64,000 nucleotides of DNA from JAJPHU01 sp035553375 (GTDB lineage: Bacteria > Planctomycetota > Planctomycetia > Gemmatales > Gemmataceae), in NCBI GenBank assembly GCA_035553375.1, contig DATNCY010000320.1, positions 5,572-69,571 on the forward strand, given 5' to 3'. Positions 23,827-33,414 of this stretch are shown here, one piece after another (position 1 is the first letter of the stretch; each line of letters begins with the position of its first letter). The position numbers were made by a program, and so were the translations under genes. The notes beneath the pieces are model-generated. The model was not told the DNA's origin. It did not search any database and was given only the letters and a program-made list of their open reading frames with translations.

Positions 23827-26748
23827 CTAATCTCGTGGCCGGGTGAGTAATCGGGCCAGCGCCTCCGGGTCTGCCGGCTTGACCAGCGTCTCGTCGAAGC
23901 CCGCCGCGCGCGCCTGCCGTCGATCTTGCTCCTGCCCATAACCCGAAAGACATACCAGGAAGGCCGACGCGGTTGCCGGATCGGCTCGCAACGCCTGGGC
24001 CACCTGAAAACCCGACATGCCGGGCAAACCGAGATCGCAGACAACGGCTTCCGGCACGAACCGCCTGGCTCGTTCGACGCCATCGGGTCCAGTGTGCGCC
24101 ACTGCTACCTCGAAGCCCTGGAGCGACAAGAGCATCCGCAGCGACTCGGCGGCGTCGCGTCCATCCTCAATGATGAGAACCTTGCGACGCCCTCCTTCTG
24201 GACGCGGCGCGGTCTCCTGTGTGGGAGGAGCCGGATGCGGTTCTCGATCCAGGGGCACCCAGATCGTGAAGGTCGCGCCGCGCCCAGGTCCGTCGCTGGC
24301 CGCCCGCACCTGTCCGCCATGCAACTCAACAAGTCCCTTGACTACCGACAGCCCCAGGCCAAGACCGCCCTTGCTCCGCTCCAGGGTGGCGTTCACCTGG
24401 CTAAACACCTCGAACAACTTCGGCAGGCTCTCCGAGGCGATGCCCACGCCCGTATCCTCAACGGACAGCTTCGCTTGCCCTTCCTCTTCCGCGAGACGCA
24501 CTCTCACCCGGCCGCCGGCGTCGGTGAACTTCTGGGCGTTGTGCAGTAGATTACCGACCACCTGCGTCAACCGTGCGGCATCGCCATGCACCCAGACGGG
24601 CACCGTCGGCACCTCGACGCTCAACGACAGGCCGGCGGTTTCCAGATCGGCCCGGTTATCCCCGGTCGCCGAGCGAACCAACGCGGCGAGGTCGAGTTGC
24701 TCGCGTTTGAGCTGGACCTTACCCTGAGCGATGCGCGAGGCGTCGAGAAGTTCGTCCACCAGGCGCGTCATCTGCTCGGCCTGCCGGCCAATGATGTCGC
24801 GCGCCTGGGCGACCACGGTAAGGTCGTTGCCCTGGAGCGCCAGGAGCTTGACAGCGTTGCGGATGGGGGCCAGCGGATTGCGAAGTTCGTGGCCCAGCAG
24901 GGCCAGAAATGCGTCCTTGGCATGGCTGGCCGCCTCCACTTCGGCGACACGCAGCTTTAACTCGTCGTGCGCCCGCCGCAGCGCTTCCTCGGCGTGTTTG
25001 CGCTCGATGCCGACGGCAAGTTCGTCGGCCACCGAAGCCAGCGCTTGCAGTTCCACGCTCGTAAGCGGATGGCGGGCGAACATCGCCATGACACCCACCA
25101 ACCGATCCTCGACAATCAGGGGATGGCCGGCGAAGGCGACCATACCTTCGCGCCTGGCCCACTCCTGATCGCTGACGCGAGGGTCGCCGACAACGGCGTT
25201 GGTCAGGTGAGGCCGGCGCTCCTGGGCGATCAAGCCAATCTTGAAGCGGCCCATCGGCACGCGACTATGGAACCCATCGAGGTGCGTGTACATCCCCGCG
25301 CTGGCCTGCAACTCCAGCACGTCGCCAGCCTCGTTGACGGTCCAGATCCGAGCGAAGGCGGCGTCGAGGTGCTGAACCGTGGTCTCGGCGGCGCGGCGCA
25401 ACATGGAACGCAGGGTGAGAGACTGGGTGAGAGCGGCTCCAATTTCGGCCCCGAACGCCGCCAGACGCGCCCGCTCCTCCAGCGCCGCGTCGGCCTGACG
25501 GCGTTCCGTCACGTCCCGGAACACCAGAACGACGCCCGTTATGTTTCCCTCGGCGTCTCGGATTGGGGCGGCGCTGTCATCCACCGGCCTCTCGATGCCT
25601 TCACGGGTTATCAGAACCGTGTGATTGGCCAGCCCAACGACCACCCCGTCGCGCAGAACGCGGGCGACGGGATTATCAACCAGCTGCCGGCTCCGCTCGC
25701 CGATGATATGGAAGACCTCGGGCAACAGTCGTCCGGCCGCTTCTCCTTGCCGCCAACCGGTCAGCGATTGGGCGACCGGATTCATGAAAGTCACTCGGCC
25801 GAAGGTATCGGTGGCGATGACGGCGTCGCCGATGCTCTCCAACGTGACCTGCAACCACTCGCGCTGCATACGCAGAGCTTGCTCCGCCTGCTTGACGGCC
25901 GTGATGTCTCGGACGTAGGCGGTGAACAAGATCGGATCGACTGCGGAGATCGGCGTGATTGCCAGTTCGATAGGGAACTCCGTGCCATCGGCCCGCAGCG
26001 CGCTCAGTTCCAAGCGTCGCCGCAGGATCGGCCCTTCTTCGGTAGCGAGGAAATGGGCCAATCCTCGGTAGTGCCGCTCCCGCAGCGAGGGAGGGACGAT
26101 AAGTTCGGCCATGTCCCTGCCCACAACCTCTTCGCGACGGTAGCCGAAGATGACTTCTGCCGCCGGGTTCCACTCAACCACGCTTCCGGCGGAGTCGATC
26201 GTGATGATGGCGTCCAGCGCCGATTCGAGGATGGCGGCCTTGCGACTTTCCGACGCGCGTAAGACCGCTTGGGAGCGGCGCTCGGCCTGCTCCTCACGAG
26301 CTAGGCGAAGTTGCTCGGCCTGGAACTGAATCTGTCGCGATTGCTGGGCTAATTCGACGAAGACTGCCACCTTGGCACGCAGAATTTCCGCGATGAGAGG
26401 CTTGACCAGGTAGTCCACCGCGCCCAGCTTGTAGGCTTCGACAATAGTCGTATCATCGCTATCGATGGCGGTCAGGAAGATGATCGGCGTGTGTTTGGAG
26501 CGCTCGTGTTCGCGGATTCGCCGAGCGGTGGTGAAGCCATCGAGACCGGGCATGTTCACGTCGAGCAAAACCACGGCGAAGTCGTCATGCCGTATCCGCC
26601 GCAAGGCTTCCTCGCCGGAGGGAGCTTGTACGAGGTTCTGGCCCTGATCGGCGAGGATCGCCTCCAGGGCCAGCAGGTTCGCTGGCTGGTCATCGACCAA
26701 AAGAATGTTCACAGGCGACTCGAACGCTGTTCCCTCGGTGCTGCGCAT
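23827..26748 (-). CDS. Hybrid sensor histidine kinase (REC-PAS-PAS-GAF-HisKA-HATPase-REC)
   Basis: A 973-residue cytoplasmic hybrid kinase. The first receiver spans ~13-130, with the phospho-acceptor Asp63 in LLDVNMPG. Two PAS domains follow at ~170-290 and ~295-415, then a GAF domain at ~435-580. HisKA has its His in LLGHELRNPLAP near 605. The HATPase has DTGVGIASESLPKLFEVF and KGGLGLGLSVVKGL. The second receiver is C-terminal (~850-970; VCDLGLPGMSGF). There is no transmembrane segment, so the signal is probably cytosolic or relayed through the N-terminal receiver. No DNA-binding output regulator is adjacent; the neighbour on the same strand is an FHA-GAF-cyclase. Confidence 0.92.
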   Translation of the reverse strand: MRSTEGTAFESPVNILLVDDQPANLLALEAILADQGQNLVQAPSGEEALRRIRHDDFAVVLLDVNMPGLDGFTTARRIREHERSKHTPIIFLTAIDSDDTTIVEAYKLGAVDYLVKPLIAEILRAKVAVFVELAQQSRQIQFQAEQLRLAREEQAERRSQAVLRASESRKAAILESALDAIITIDSAGSVVEWNPAAEVIFGYRREEVVGRDMAELIVPPSLRERHYRGLAHFLATEEGPILRRRLELSALRADGTEFPIELAITPISAVDPILFTAYVRDITAVKQAEQALRMQREWLQVTLESIGDAVIATDTFGRVTFMNPVAQSLTGWRQGEAAGRLLPEVFHIIGERSRQLVDNPVARVLRDGVVVGLANHTVLITREGIERPVDDSAAPIRDAEGNITGVVLVFRDVTERRQADAALEERARLAAFGAEIGAALTQSLTLRSMLRRAAETTVQHLDAAFARIWTVNEAGDVLELQASAGMYTHLDGFHSRVPMGRFKIGLIAQERRPHLTNAVVGDPRVSDQEWARREGMVAFAGHPLIVEDRLVGVMAMFARHPLTSVELQALASVADELAVGIERKHAEEALRRAHDELKLRVAEVEAASHAKDAFLALLGHELRNPLAPIRNAVKLLALQGNDLTVVAQARDIIGRQAEQMTRLVDELLDASRIAQGKVQLKREQLDLAALVRSATGDNRADLETAGLSLSVEVPTVPVWVHGDAARLTQVVGNLLHNAQKFTDAGGRVRVRLAEEEGQAKLSVEDTGVGIASESLPKLFEVFSQVNATLERSKGGLGLGLSVVKGLVELHGGQVRAASDGPGRGATFTIWVPLDREPHPAPPTQETAPRPEGGRRKVLIIEDGRDAAESLRMLLSLQGFEVAVAHTGPDGVERARRFVPEAVVCDLGLPGMSGFQVAQALRADPATASAFLVCLSGYGQEQDRRQARAAGFDETLVKPADPEALARLLTRPRD

Positions 26749-26899
26749 GTTCCACGATTCCGGCCATGAGTCGGAGAGGGACGGGACGGAAGGGGCACCT
26801 TGCCGGGCCGAGTAACCACCTGCCCCCGACGCTGAGCCATTCGCTCATTCTACGATATGATCCGCTGTCCGCCCTCTTCAAACGCGAGAGCAGACGGGA

Positions 26900-26926
26900 T
26901 TGCCAGCCCGCAGCGCCAGCAAGGGA
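26900..26926. repeat. Half copy of palindromic repeat family A
   Basis: Only the left arm (27 nt, core CCAGCCCGCAGCGCCAGC) is present. It lies between the histidine kinase start and the cyclase stop, so it shows that arms can occur alone. Confidence 0.85.
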
Positions 26927-26941
26927 CGCCCTGCCACACCA

Positions 26942-28711
26942 CTATTTTTGATCCAGATCAATCACCGGATCGAAAGGTTTGGGCGGTTCCTCCAAGGCCT
27001 GCGTGGCGCGAGCGAGCAAGGTCAGCGTGGGGCGATCGTATTCCGATTGGCCGACCAGCAGCGTATGGAACGTGCCGCACGCCTCAACCCAGTCTCCCCT
27101 CTCATACTGTGTCAGACCTTTCTCGTAGATCGCACGCCGGTTTTGCCAGTCGGCCGGCGCGCTCTCGGCGTGCAGTTCGTGCAGATCGGTGGCACCGTCG
27201 ATGCCGACCACGCGGACACGACAGAGTCGCCGGGTGGCGAAGCCATCGCCAATCTGGGCGTGCGTCGAGCCGGTGATAAGGAGAGGGATACCCAGTTGCT
27301 TGGTGGCCCCTTCGACGCGGCTGGCCAGGTTGACGGTATGGCCCAGCGCTCCGTAGTGAAACTTTTTCTTGCTGCCGGTGTTGCCGCACAGAGCCTGACC
27401 GGTGTTCAGACCGATGCCCAGACGCACCGGCCCACCAAGTCGTGCATGCCATTGGGCATTGAGATCGGGTAAGTCGGAGAGCATGGCCAGCGCCGCCCGG
27501 CAAGCTCGCGCTGCGTGATCGGGCACATCGCGCGGCGCATTCCACAGGGCCATCAGACCGTCGCCGGCATAATGAACCACGACGCCGCCCGCTTCCTGCA
27601 CGCGCGTCGTCAAGCGTTCCATGACATCGGACACCAGGCTGCATGTATCGGTTGGCCCCAGCCGTTCCGCCAGCCGCGAAAACCCGCGAATATCGCTGAA
27701 CAGGACCGTCACCTCGCGTTCTTGCCCATCGAGAACGTGCGGATTCTGCTCCATTTCGCGCGCCAGATCGCCGGGGAAGAATTGCTCCAGTTGCACCAGA
27801 CGGCGGGCAGCGCGCGATTCTTGTTCTTGCCGCGCCAGGCCGACGCCCACCACGGAGGCCAACAGTTGCATCACTTGCGCTTCGAGGGGACCAATGCCCA
27901 TGCCGGCGTGGGCCGTGAGGCGATTGCGGCAACCGTAGACCGCGCCGACCACCTGATCCCGCGAGTCGAAGATCGGCGAGGCAACCACGGACTCGACGCC
28001 TTGCAGACTCTCCGTCGGCGAGGGCGTCAAGTCGGTCCGGTGAAAGAAGGTGCGTCGTTCTCGCTCGACACGTTCGAGCGTGGTCAAACTGAACTCACGG
28101 CCCGAATAGCTGGCGTCTTCCGGATAGCGAGCCTGGACCTGCCATCCGCTGTCGCGGTGCAGCAGTACTAGGCCGCGGTCGAGTCCGACCAGCGTGACCA
28201 CCGCGCGCGCCGTTTGCTGATAGAACTCCAGCGAGCCGGCGGCGGCGCGCTGCACGGCGATGACCGTCTCAAACCAGTGCATGAGCGTCTCCGGCTCCGG
28301 CGAACGGCCCAGTTCCATCAGGCTCAGTTGCGAAGCGTGTTCGGCCCGGTAGCCGAGAGGAGAAGCGATGGTTTGCAGCGGTCGTTCGCCGGAGCCGATG
28401 TCGGGACGATCGACCTCCAGAATGGTCTCACCGACGGTAAGGTGGAGGGGTGGCTGTACCTCACGGCTCATGCCGGTGGCGATGACGCTGTTATCGGACA
28501 GGCGGATCGAGTTGCGCTGACTGAGGTTCTCGATGCGGACCCGGCCATCCTCTAGCTCAAGAATGCGGATATGATCCTTGGAGACGTACAGATCCTGGAT
28601 GACGCAGCGCGGGATATTATCGCGCGGCGTTCCCCGCCCGAACTCGAAGGGACCGGATGGGTGATCGAGTTCCTGGCGTTCCTTTTTGTTGTGGACGCGG
28701 AAGCGAAGCAT
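26942..28711 (-). CDS. FHA-GAF-class III nucleotidyl cyclase
   Basis: A 589-residue protein when started at the ATG at 28711 (MLRFRVHNKKE); the frame is open to 28765. Domains are FHA at ~1-105 (FEFGRGTPRDNI, SKDHIRI), GAF at ~160-300, and a class III cyclase domain at ~335-520. Metal-binding aspartates are seen in LFSDIRGF and in HYAGDGLMALW. NLASRVEGATK supplies the transition-state Asn and Arg. One point is unusual: the nucleobase-specifying motif normally GDxVNLAAR reads GHTVNLASR, so Asp is replaced by His. Whether it makes cAMP, cGMP or something else cannot be told. A short helical tail follows. The FHA domain implies recruitment to phospho-Thr proteins. Confidence 0.88.
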   Translation of the reverse strand: MLRFRVHNKKERQELDHPSGPFEFGRGTPRDNIPRCVIQDLYVSKDHIRILELEDGRVRIENLSQRNSIRLSDNSVIATGMSREVQPPLHLTVGETILEVDRPDIGSGERPLQTIASPLGYRAEHASQLSLMELGRSPEPETLMHWFETVIAVQRAAAGSLEFYQQTARAVVTLVGLDRGLVLLHRDSGWQVQARYPEDASYSGREFSLTTLERVERERRTFFHRTDLTPSPTESLQGVESVVASPIFDSRDQVVGAVYGCRNRLTAHAGMGIGPLEAQVMQLLASVVGVGLARQEQESRAARRLVQLEQFFPGDLAREMEQNPHVLDGQEREVTVLFSDIRGFSRLAERLGPTDTCSLVSDVMERLTTRVQEAGGVVVHYAGDGLMALWNAPRDVPDHAARACRAALAMLSDLPDLNAQWHARLGGPVRLGIGLNTGQALCGNTGSKKKFHYGALGHTVNLASRVEGATKQLGIPLLITGSTHAQIGDGFATRRLCRVRVVGIDGATDLHELHAESAPADWQNRRAIYEKGLTQYERGDWVEACGTFHTLLVGQSEYDRPTLTLLARATQALEEPPKPFDPVIDLDQK

Positions 28712-28799
28712 GGTTGCGATGCTTTCGAGAAGATGCTGGGAGAAACCTCGTTCCCATACCTCCATTATTCAAAGACTGGGTTCTGCAAAGAATACCAAA

Positions 28800-29510
28800 T
28801 CATTTGCGAGGAGGGTATTGATCCGCGTCATCGACGGGGATCGCATCAAAAATGGGTTCTGGACCTTCTTGATTCTTTCCCCTGGTGGGTTGGGGCTTGT
28901 TGGCCGGTTTCGGTTGAGCATCCTCTTTGTCGATCGCTCGGGCCAGATACCAGATACCTCCGGTCAAGCCGGTCAGCAACACAGAACCCACGCCGAGAAG
29001 CGTTAACTTCAACGTACTTGCCGGCTCCTTGCCTTCCTCGATGATGAGACATTTATTCGGGTCCGTCCCCGGATAGCTCTTTTTGAGGAGCCGCTCTCCA
29101 AAGAATCCAGGTTTCGGCGCATGGGGGTTGACCATACCGCGCAGTCTGGGCCGGCCGAACCGCATACGCACTTCCCGATCGCTCCCAATGTCTTCGCTGA
29201 AGAGGAAAGCACGGATCGCCGGACTATCAACGCCGGCCGTTTCTTCATCCGTGGGAATGATGGGCACCCAAACTTTCGTCCATTTTCCGGATAACCGCTT
29301 CTTCTGATAGACGTAATCCTCGAAAATAGAGAAGTCCGTAAGGATGATGTTTGGGTTTCCTTCTGGTCCACGTTTAATGAGGTCGCGCAGCGAGATTTCT
29401 TCTGGCTCATGCGACGACCGTTCCGCTGTGCGATAGCCGTCGATGCCGAACGTCGCGCAAGCAAGTGCCCCCATCCCGGTGAATATCATCAGGGTGTATC
29501 GTAAACGCAT
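28800..29510 (-). CDS. Planctomycete membrane protein of unknown function
   Basis: A 236-residue protein from the ATG at 29510, chosen because AGAGGAC stands upstream. It has an N-terminal membrane segment (YTLMIFTGMGALACATFG), a ~150-residue extracytoplasmic domain (SLRDLIKRGPEGNPNI, DFSIFEDYVYQ, KWTKVWVPIIP), a second helix near 185-205 (LLGVGSVLLTGLTGGIWYLA), and a charged Pro-rich tail. It is not recognised beyond general similarity to membrane proteins of this phylum. It lies between the cyclase and the DUF1501 gene on the same strand. Confidence 0.65.
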   Translation of the reverse strand: MRLRYTLMIFTGMGALACATFGIDGYRTAERSSHEPEEISLRDLIKRGPEGNPNIILTDFSIFEDYVYQKKRLSGKWTKVWVPIIPTDEETAGVDSPAIRAFLFSEDIGSDREVRMRFGRPRLRGMVNPHAPKPGFFGERLLKKSYPGTDPNKCLIIEEGKEPASTLKLTLLGVGSVLLTGLTGGIWYLARAIDKEDAQPKPANKPQPTRGKNQEGPEPIFDAIPVDDADQYPPRK

Positions 29511-29587
29511 GGTCGCGTCCTCTGCGCCACCGAACGGAGCGGAGGCTGGCCGTTTCTCCGCACCCAATGGAAGGAATCTGTCCAAGC

Positions 29588-30937
29588 TCAGACAAGTTCG
29601 GTAATCGGTGCGCCATTATCGAGCAGGCAGCGCGGCCGGCCCGTGAAGTCGGGCAATGTCTGCTCAGGGTTGATGCCGAGAACGTGGTAGAGGGTGCCGA
29701 GGACATTTTGAGCGCCGACGGCCCGACTGCGTGGCCGCTCCGCCTTGCTATCGGTCTCACCGACGACCAAGCCCGTGCGCAGACCGCCGCCGGCGAACAG
29801 CGCGAAGCCGGCGTCCGGCCAGTGATCGCGCCCCTCAACCTTGTTGAGCCGTGGCGTTCGGCCAAACTCGCCCCAGACCAGCACGGCTACTTCCTTGTCC
29901 AGCCCGCGATCGTGCAGATCGCTGACCAGCGCGTGAATGGAACGATCCAAAAGCGGCAGCTGTGTTCGCAGGCCGACGAAGATGTTGCCGGTGCCCGAAG
30001 TCGTACCGTGATAGTCCCAGGTGCCGATGCGCATGGTGACAACCGAGACACCCGCCTCGACCAGCCGGCGCGCAAGCAAGAATTTATCGCCCGGCCACGG
30101 ATTGGTCGGCTTGGGATCGTTGCCATAGGTGTACTTGTCGCTTTTGCTGCCGTAGCGCTCGCGCACCCGATCCGGTTCGCGGCTCAGATCGAACGCCTGC
30201 CGCGCGCGCGGCGAGGTAATCATCTCCAACGCCTGCGCCGAGAAAGCATCAATGGCACCCATGTCCTCACGCACGTCGATGTCGCGCCGCAGCGTGTCGA
30301 AGGCGTTGCGCAATCCCTTCCGATCGTCGAGTCGGGTGCGCGTCAACTTGGGCGAGAGGCTGAGATTCTTCACGCCCTCGCTGCCATAGAGGAAGGGCCG
30401 ATGAGCGGCACCGACGTAGCGCGGGTTCTCCAGTTCGGCGTGGTTGCCGTAGTATTGATCGAGACTGACGTAGCGCGGAATGCGGGCGTCGCCATCGCGG
30501 AAACGGCTGATGACGGAGCCGAACACCGGCCGCTTGTCCGCCTTGGGGAAGCCAGTGTAGCATTCTTCCAGTTCGTGCTGCATTGGCTCGACGAACTGCA
30601 CGGTGCGGACGAGTGCCAACTTGTCGGCGATTTGAGCTTGTTTCGGAAACAGTTGGCAGATGTCGAAGCCGGAGACGTTGGTTTTGATCGGCTTGAAGTC
30701 GCCGCGATATTCACTGGAGGCGTTGGGCTTGAGGTCATACATATCAATGTGACTGGGTCCGCCCGCGAGACAGATCATGATAACCGAGCGAACGGATGAG
30801 GGGCTGTCCGCCCGAGCGCGGAGGCGCAGCACATCGGCCAGGGTCAACCCGCTCAGGCCGAGCGCCCCGACACGCAAGAAATCACGCCGATTGATCCGAT
30901 CGCAGAACTGTCGCTTCGGCCCCCAGAATGTCAGCAT
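29588..30937 (-). CDS. DUF1501 sulfatase-like secreted protein
   Basis: A 449-residue protein with a twin-arginine leader (NRRDFLRVGALGLSGLTLA), so it is exported folded through Tat. The body is DUF1501: ICLAGGPSHIDMYDLKP near the start, then KKYGxRYGxxS-like VRERYGSKSDKYTYG, VSVVTMRIGTWDYHG and AVLVWGEFGRTPRLN. The last three contain Asp, His and Glu residues expected to bind metal in the alkaline-phosphatase-like fold. DUF1501 genes occur in dozens of copies in planctomycetes, usually paired with PSD1/PSCyt cytochrome genes. No such partner is adjacent here. GAGGAA precedes the ATG. Confidence 0.92.
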   Translation of the reverse strand: MLTFWGPKRQFCDRINRRDFLRVGALGLSGLTLADVLRLRARADSPSSVRSVIMICLAGGPSHIDMYDLKPNASSEYRGDFKPIKTNVSGFDICQLFPKQAQIADKLALVRTVQFVEPMQHELEECYTGFPKADKRPVFGSVISRFRDGDARIPRYVSLDQYYGNHAELENPRYVGAAHRPFLYGSEGVKNLSLSPKLTRTRLDDRKGLRNAFDTLRRDIDVREDMGAIDAFSAQALEMITSPRARQAFDLSREPDRVRERYGSKSDKYTYGNDPKPTNPWPGDKFLLARRLVEAGVSVVTMRIGTWDYHGTTSGTGNIFVGLRTQLPLLDRSIHALVSDLHDRGLDKEVAVLVWGEFGRTPRLNKVEGRDHWPDAGFALFAGGGLRTGLVVGETDSKAERPRSRAVGAQNVLGTLYHVLGINPEQTLPDFTGRPRCLLDNGAPITELV

Positions 30938-31216
30938 GGAGATTCCTCAAAAACGGTAGGAGGCACCTTGACGCGCCCCATCTTCGGTGGGATTGGGTGA
31001 GTAATCACCGCCCCTATTCTACTACGGGGAGGGTGGGGCAAGTCAAGAAGTGCCTTGGAAACGCCACCAGAAGAAACCGCCCTGGATCGATTTGATAGAT
31101 TGCTCTGGACAGAGGGAGGATCTTTTGGCATAGCCGCGTCATTCTTTTCGCGAAAATCGCTGCGGAAGCCATGTCCGGGCGGCCACGGTACGCCCAGCCG
31201 ATGGCAGGGAGCCTCC

Positions 31217-31942
31217 ATGACACGAGAGCGGACGCCGAAATGGGTCTTCCTGCCTCTCCTCTTGCTTTGCGTATCTACACTCAGTTGCCGCAACATCCGA
31301 ACTACCCGGCCTTATCATGAGCCGCCGCCGCCCGACATCAAGCCCACGATCATCGACTACGTCGAGTCGAATGCCTTCGATACGCTCTTTGAGAGCGCCC
31401 TGACGAATCAAGATCCGGTCATTGTCATTCAAACCGACACGTCGCGGCCGGATTGGGGACCGCGGCTGAATGCCTGGATCGCCGCCTGGAACCGCGGCGG
31501 CAAGGTGGTCGATGAAGCGCGGAGGAAGGTACGCATGCAGGCACCTCTGGGGGCGCTGGCACCGACCGCCATCAACGGCGAGACGGTTCGCGAGTTCCGG
31601 CTGCTCATCGACGACCTGATGACGCGCGTCGAAGAGGCGGCGCGGCGCGGTTCGTCCTGGTGGAGCGAGGAGCGAACGCAACGCGGCCGGATCGCTTTGC
31701 TCAAACCGTACAGTTTGCGTTTCCATCTCGATGAGAACCAACAGATTCAGCTCATCTTTTTCAATGGTCGGTATTCTCGCTATTACACCGAGTTAATGGA
31801 ATCGATGGCCGTGCGCGTTCGGGAGGAGCCGGATGAATGGTGCCGTGATGTGAAGTGTTCCTGCTGCCCGGAGAGACGAACCGGCACGACCGCGCAGCGG
31901 ACGCGCGTTCGCTCGGAACGTGAGGAACCCATGCAAGAATGA
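31217..31942 (+). CDS. Lipoprotein of unknown function
   Basis: A 241-residue protein from the ATG at 31217, backed by GGAG six bases upstream; the longer open frame from 31055 has no ribosome site. The signal KWVFLPLLLLCVSTLSC is a lipobox-type signal with Cys near residue 23, so it should be a lipid-anchored envelope protein. The mature part is not recognised (TIIDYVESNAFDTLFESAL, SRPDWGPRLNAWIAAWNRGG) and the C-terminus is Arg/Cys-rich. It converges on the kinase gene with a 12-bp gap. Confidence 0.7.
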   Translation: MTRERTPKWVFLPLLLLCVSTLSCRNIRTTRPYHEPPPPDIKPTIIDYVESNAFDTLFESALTNQDPVIVIQTDTSRPDWGPRLNAWIAAWNRGGKVVDEARRKVRMQAPLGALAPTAINGETVREFRLLIDDLMTRVEEAARRGSSWWSEERTQRGRIALLKPYSLRFHLDENQQIQLIFFNGRYSRYYTELMESMAVRVREEPDEWCRDVKCSCCPERRTGTTAQRTRVRSEREEPMQE

Positions 31943-31954
31943 ATCACATGCCGG

Positions 31955-33334
31955 TCAATTCAGCAACCAGCGAATGGTTAAGCCGGTAAGGATGGCCGTG
32001 GCGAGGAAAAGGGTCGCCAGAAAAATGCGCCGCTTGGTAACGGATCGCCGAGGTTTGCGCCGCTTCGCGACTCCGACGGGCGAAGCGATGAGCAGGCGCG
32101 TAGGATGCGCCGGCACCGGTTCCGCGACGGGTGCGGCCATAGGAATGGGCGACGTGAGGCCGATCGGGGCGGTGTCGATTTTCGCGGCCGAGATGATCGG
32201 CGGTGCGGAAGCAAAGACGATGTTCGATCCCGAATCGGCCTCGGCGGTCACGGCGGCGCGGGCCGCCGGACTGAGTCGCGGCATTTCCCCTTCAGGCGGC
32301 AGCGGCAGCGGTGTCGCCGTCCACGGCGTCAGCGCCTCGATTACCTCATGGGGCGTCTGATAACGCCGAGCCGGATCCTTGTGGATCATGCGTTCCACCA
32401 CGACGGCCAACTCCGCCGGCACTTCCGGACGAAGCTGGCGCAGCGGCGCCGGCTGGCGTGTCTGATGCCAGATTAACTTCTGGGTAATCTGGCCCTCCGG
32501 GAACAACGGCTGTCCGGCCAGCAGAAAATAAAACGTCCCACCTAATCCGTAAATGTCGGCGCGAATATCGACATCGTGACTGTTGAGGGCCTGTTCGGGC
32601 GCCACATAATCCGCCGTGCCCAGCACGTTGTCGGCATCGAATTTAAGCGTCAACGGATCGTCATCGTCGCAGAAAAAGCGCGCCAGGCCGAGGTCGAGGA
32701 CGCGAATGACGCCATGCCGGTCGAGCAAGATGTTCGCGGGTTTGATGTCGCGATGCACCAAACCGGCCCCGCTCGCCGCGTGCAAGCCCTGCGCCGCCTG
32801 CCGAATATAATGGGCCGCCCGCGCGATCGGCAGCGGGCCGAAGCGGGAAACGATGTCCTGCAAGCTGGAGCCGTCCACGTAGTCCATGACGAAGAAATGC
32901 AGGCCATTATCCTGATCGATATCGTGCGCTTTGACCAGATTGGGATGATCGAGTGCGCCGGCGGCGCGGGCCTCACGATAAAAACGAGCCAGGGCGGTCG
33001 GGTTGTCGGATTTGGCGTTGGGAAGCACCTTGATGGCTACGCGCCGCTTGACCAGGATGTGTTCGCACAGATAAACCGTGCTGTGGCCGCCGGTGCCGAT
33101 GCGTTCGAGTACCCTGTATTTACCGATGGTGAAGCCGCGATGCTTACCTTGCAGGAGTTGCTCCGCCTGAAACTGCGTCAGCAGACCGGAGGCCACCAGG
33201 CGAGCCGCCAGCTTACGTGGCATCGCCGAGAGGCCGGCGGTCTGCTGCAAGAACAGCTGCAAGCGCTCGGCGTCCACCAAGCCGCTTTTGCCCAGCACTT
33301 CCACAAAGGCGTCGTGAGTCGCGGGCGCTGGCAT
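31955..33334 (-). CDS. Membrane-anchored Ser/Thr protein kinase
   Basis: A 459-residue kinase from the ATG at 33334; the frame continues 152 codons upstream, but that part is Arg/Ala-rich shadow sequence. Residues 73-~340 form a Hanks-type kinase: IGTGGHSTVYL (Gly loop at 79-88), Lys102 in VAIKVL, HRDIKPANILL (194-204) and DLGLARF (214-220, DFG-like). Before it are ~65 helical residues typical of planctomycete kinases. A Pro-rich linker and one C-terminal helix (FLATLFLATAILTGLTI) anchor it. It is the last gene of a minus-strand cluster with another kinase, a toroid protein and a VWA protein. Confidence 0.9.
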   Translation of the reverse strand: MPAPATHDAFVEVLGKSGLVDAERLQLFLQQTAGLSAMPRKLAARLVASGLLTQFQAEQLLQGKHRGFTIGKYRVLERIGTGGHSTVYLCEHILVKRRVAIKVLPNAKSDNPTALARFYREARAAGALDHPNLVKAHDIDQDNGLHFFVMDYVDGSSLQDIVSRFGPLPIARAAHYIRQAAQGLHAASGAGLVHRDIKPANILLDRHGVIRVLDLGLARFFCDDDDPLTLKFDADNVLGTADYVAPEQALNSHDVDIRADIYGLGGTFYFLLAGQPLFPEGQITQKLIWHQTRQPAPLRQLRPEVPAELAVVVERMIHKDPARRYQTPHEVIEALTPWTATPLPLPPEGEMPRLSPAARAAVTAEADSGSNIVFASAPPIISAAKIDTAPIGLTSPIPMAAPVAEPVPAHPTRLLIASPVGVAKRRKPRRSVTKRRIFLATLFLATAILTGLTIRWLLN

Positions 33335-33414
33335 GAATGGAGCCTTTCGCGAACAAGGGAATTCAATGAAGAATAGATTTTCCCTCACGATTGTCAAATG
33401 AACGCTTGTGCTGG

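Noticed and set aside
24967..26262. 431-residue plus-strand frame opposite the histidine kinase
   Set aside because: It mirrors PAS/GAF codons of the real gene and contains no domain.
29567..30799. 410-residue plus-strand frame opposite the DUF1501 gene
   Set aside because: The minus strand has a Tat signal and DUF1501 motifs; the plus-strand product has none.
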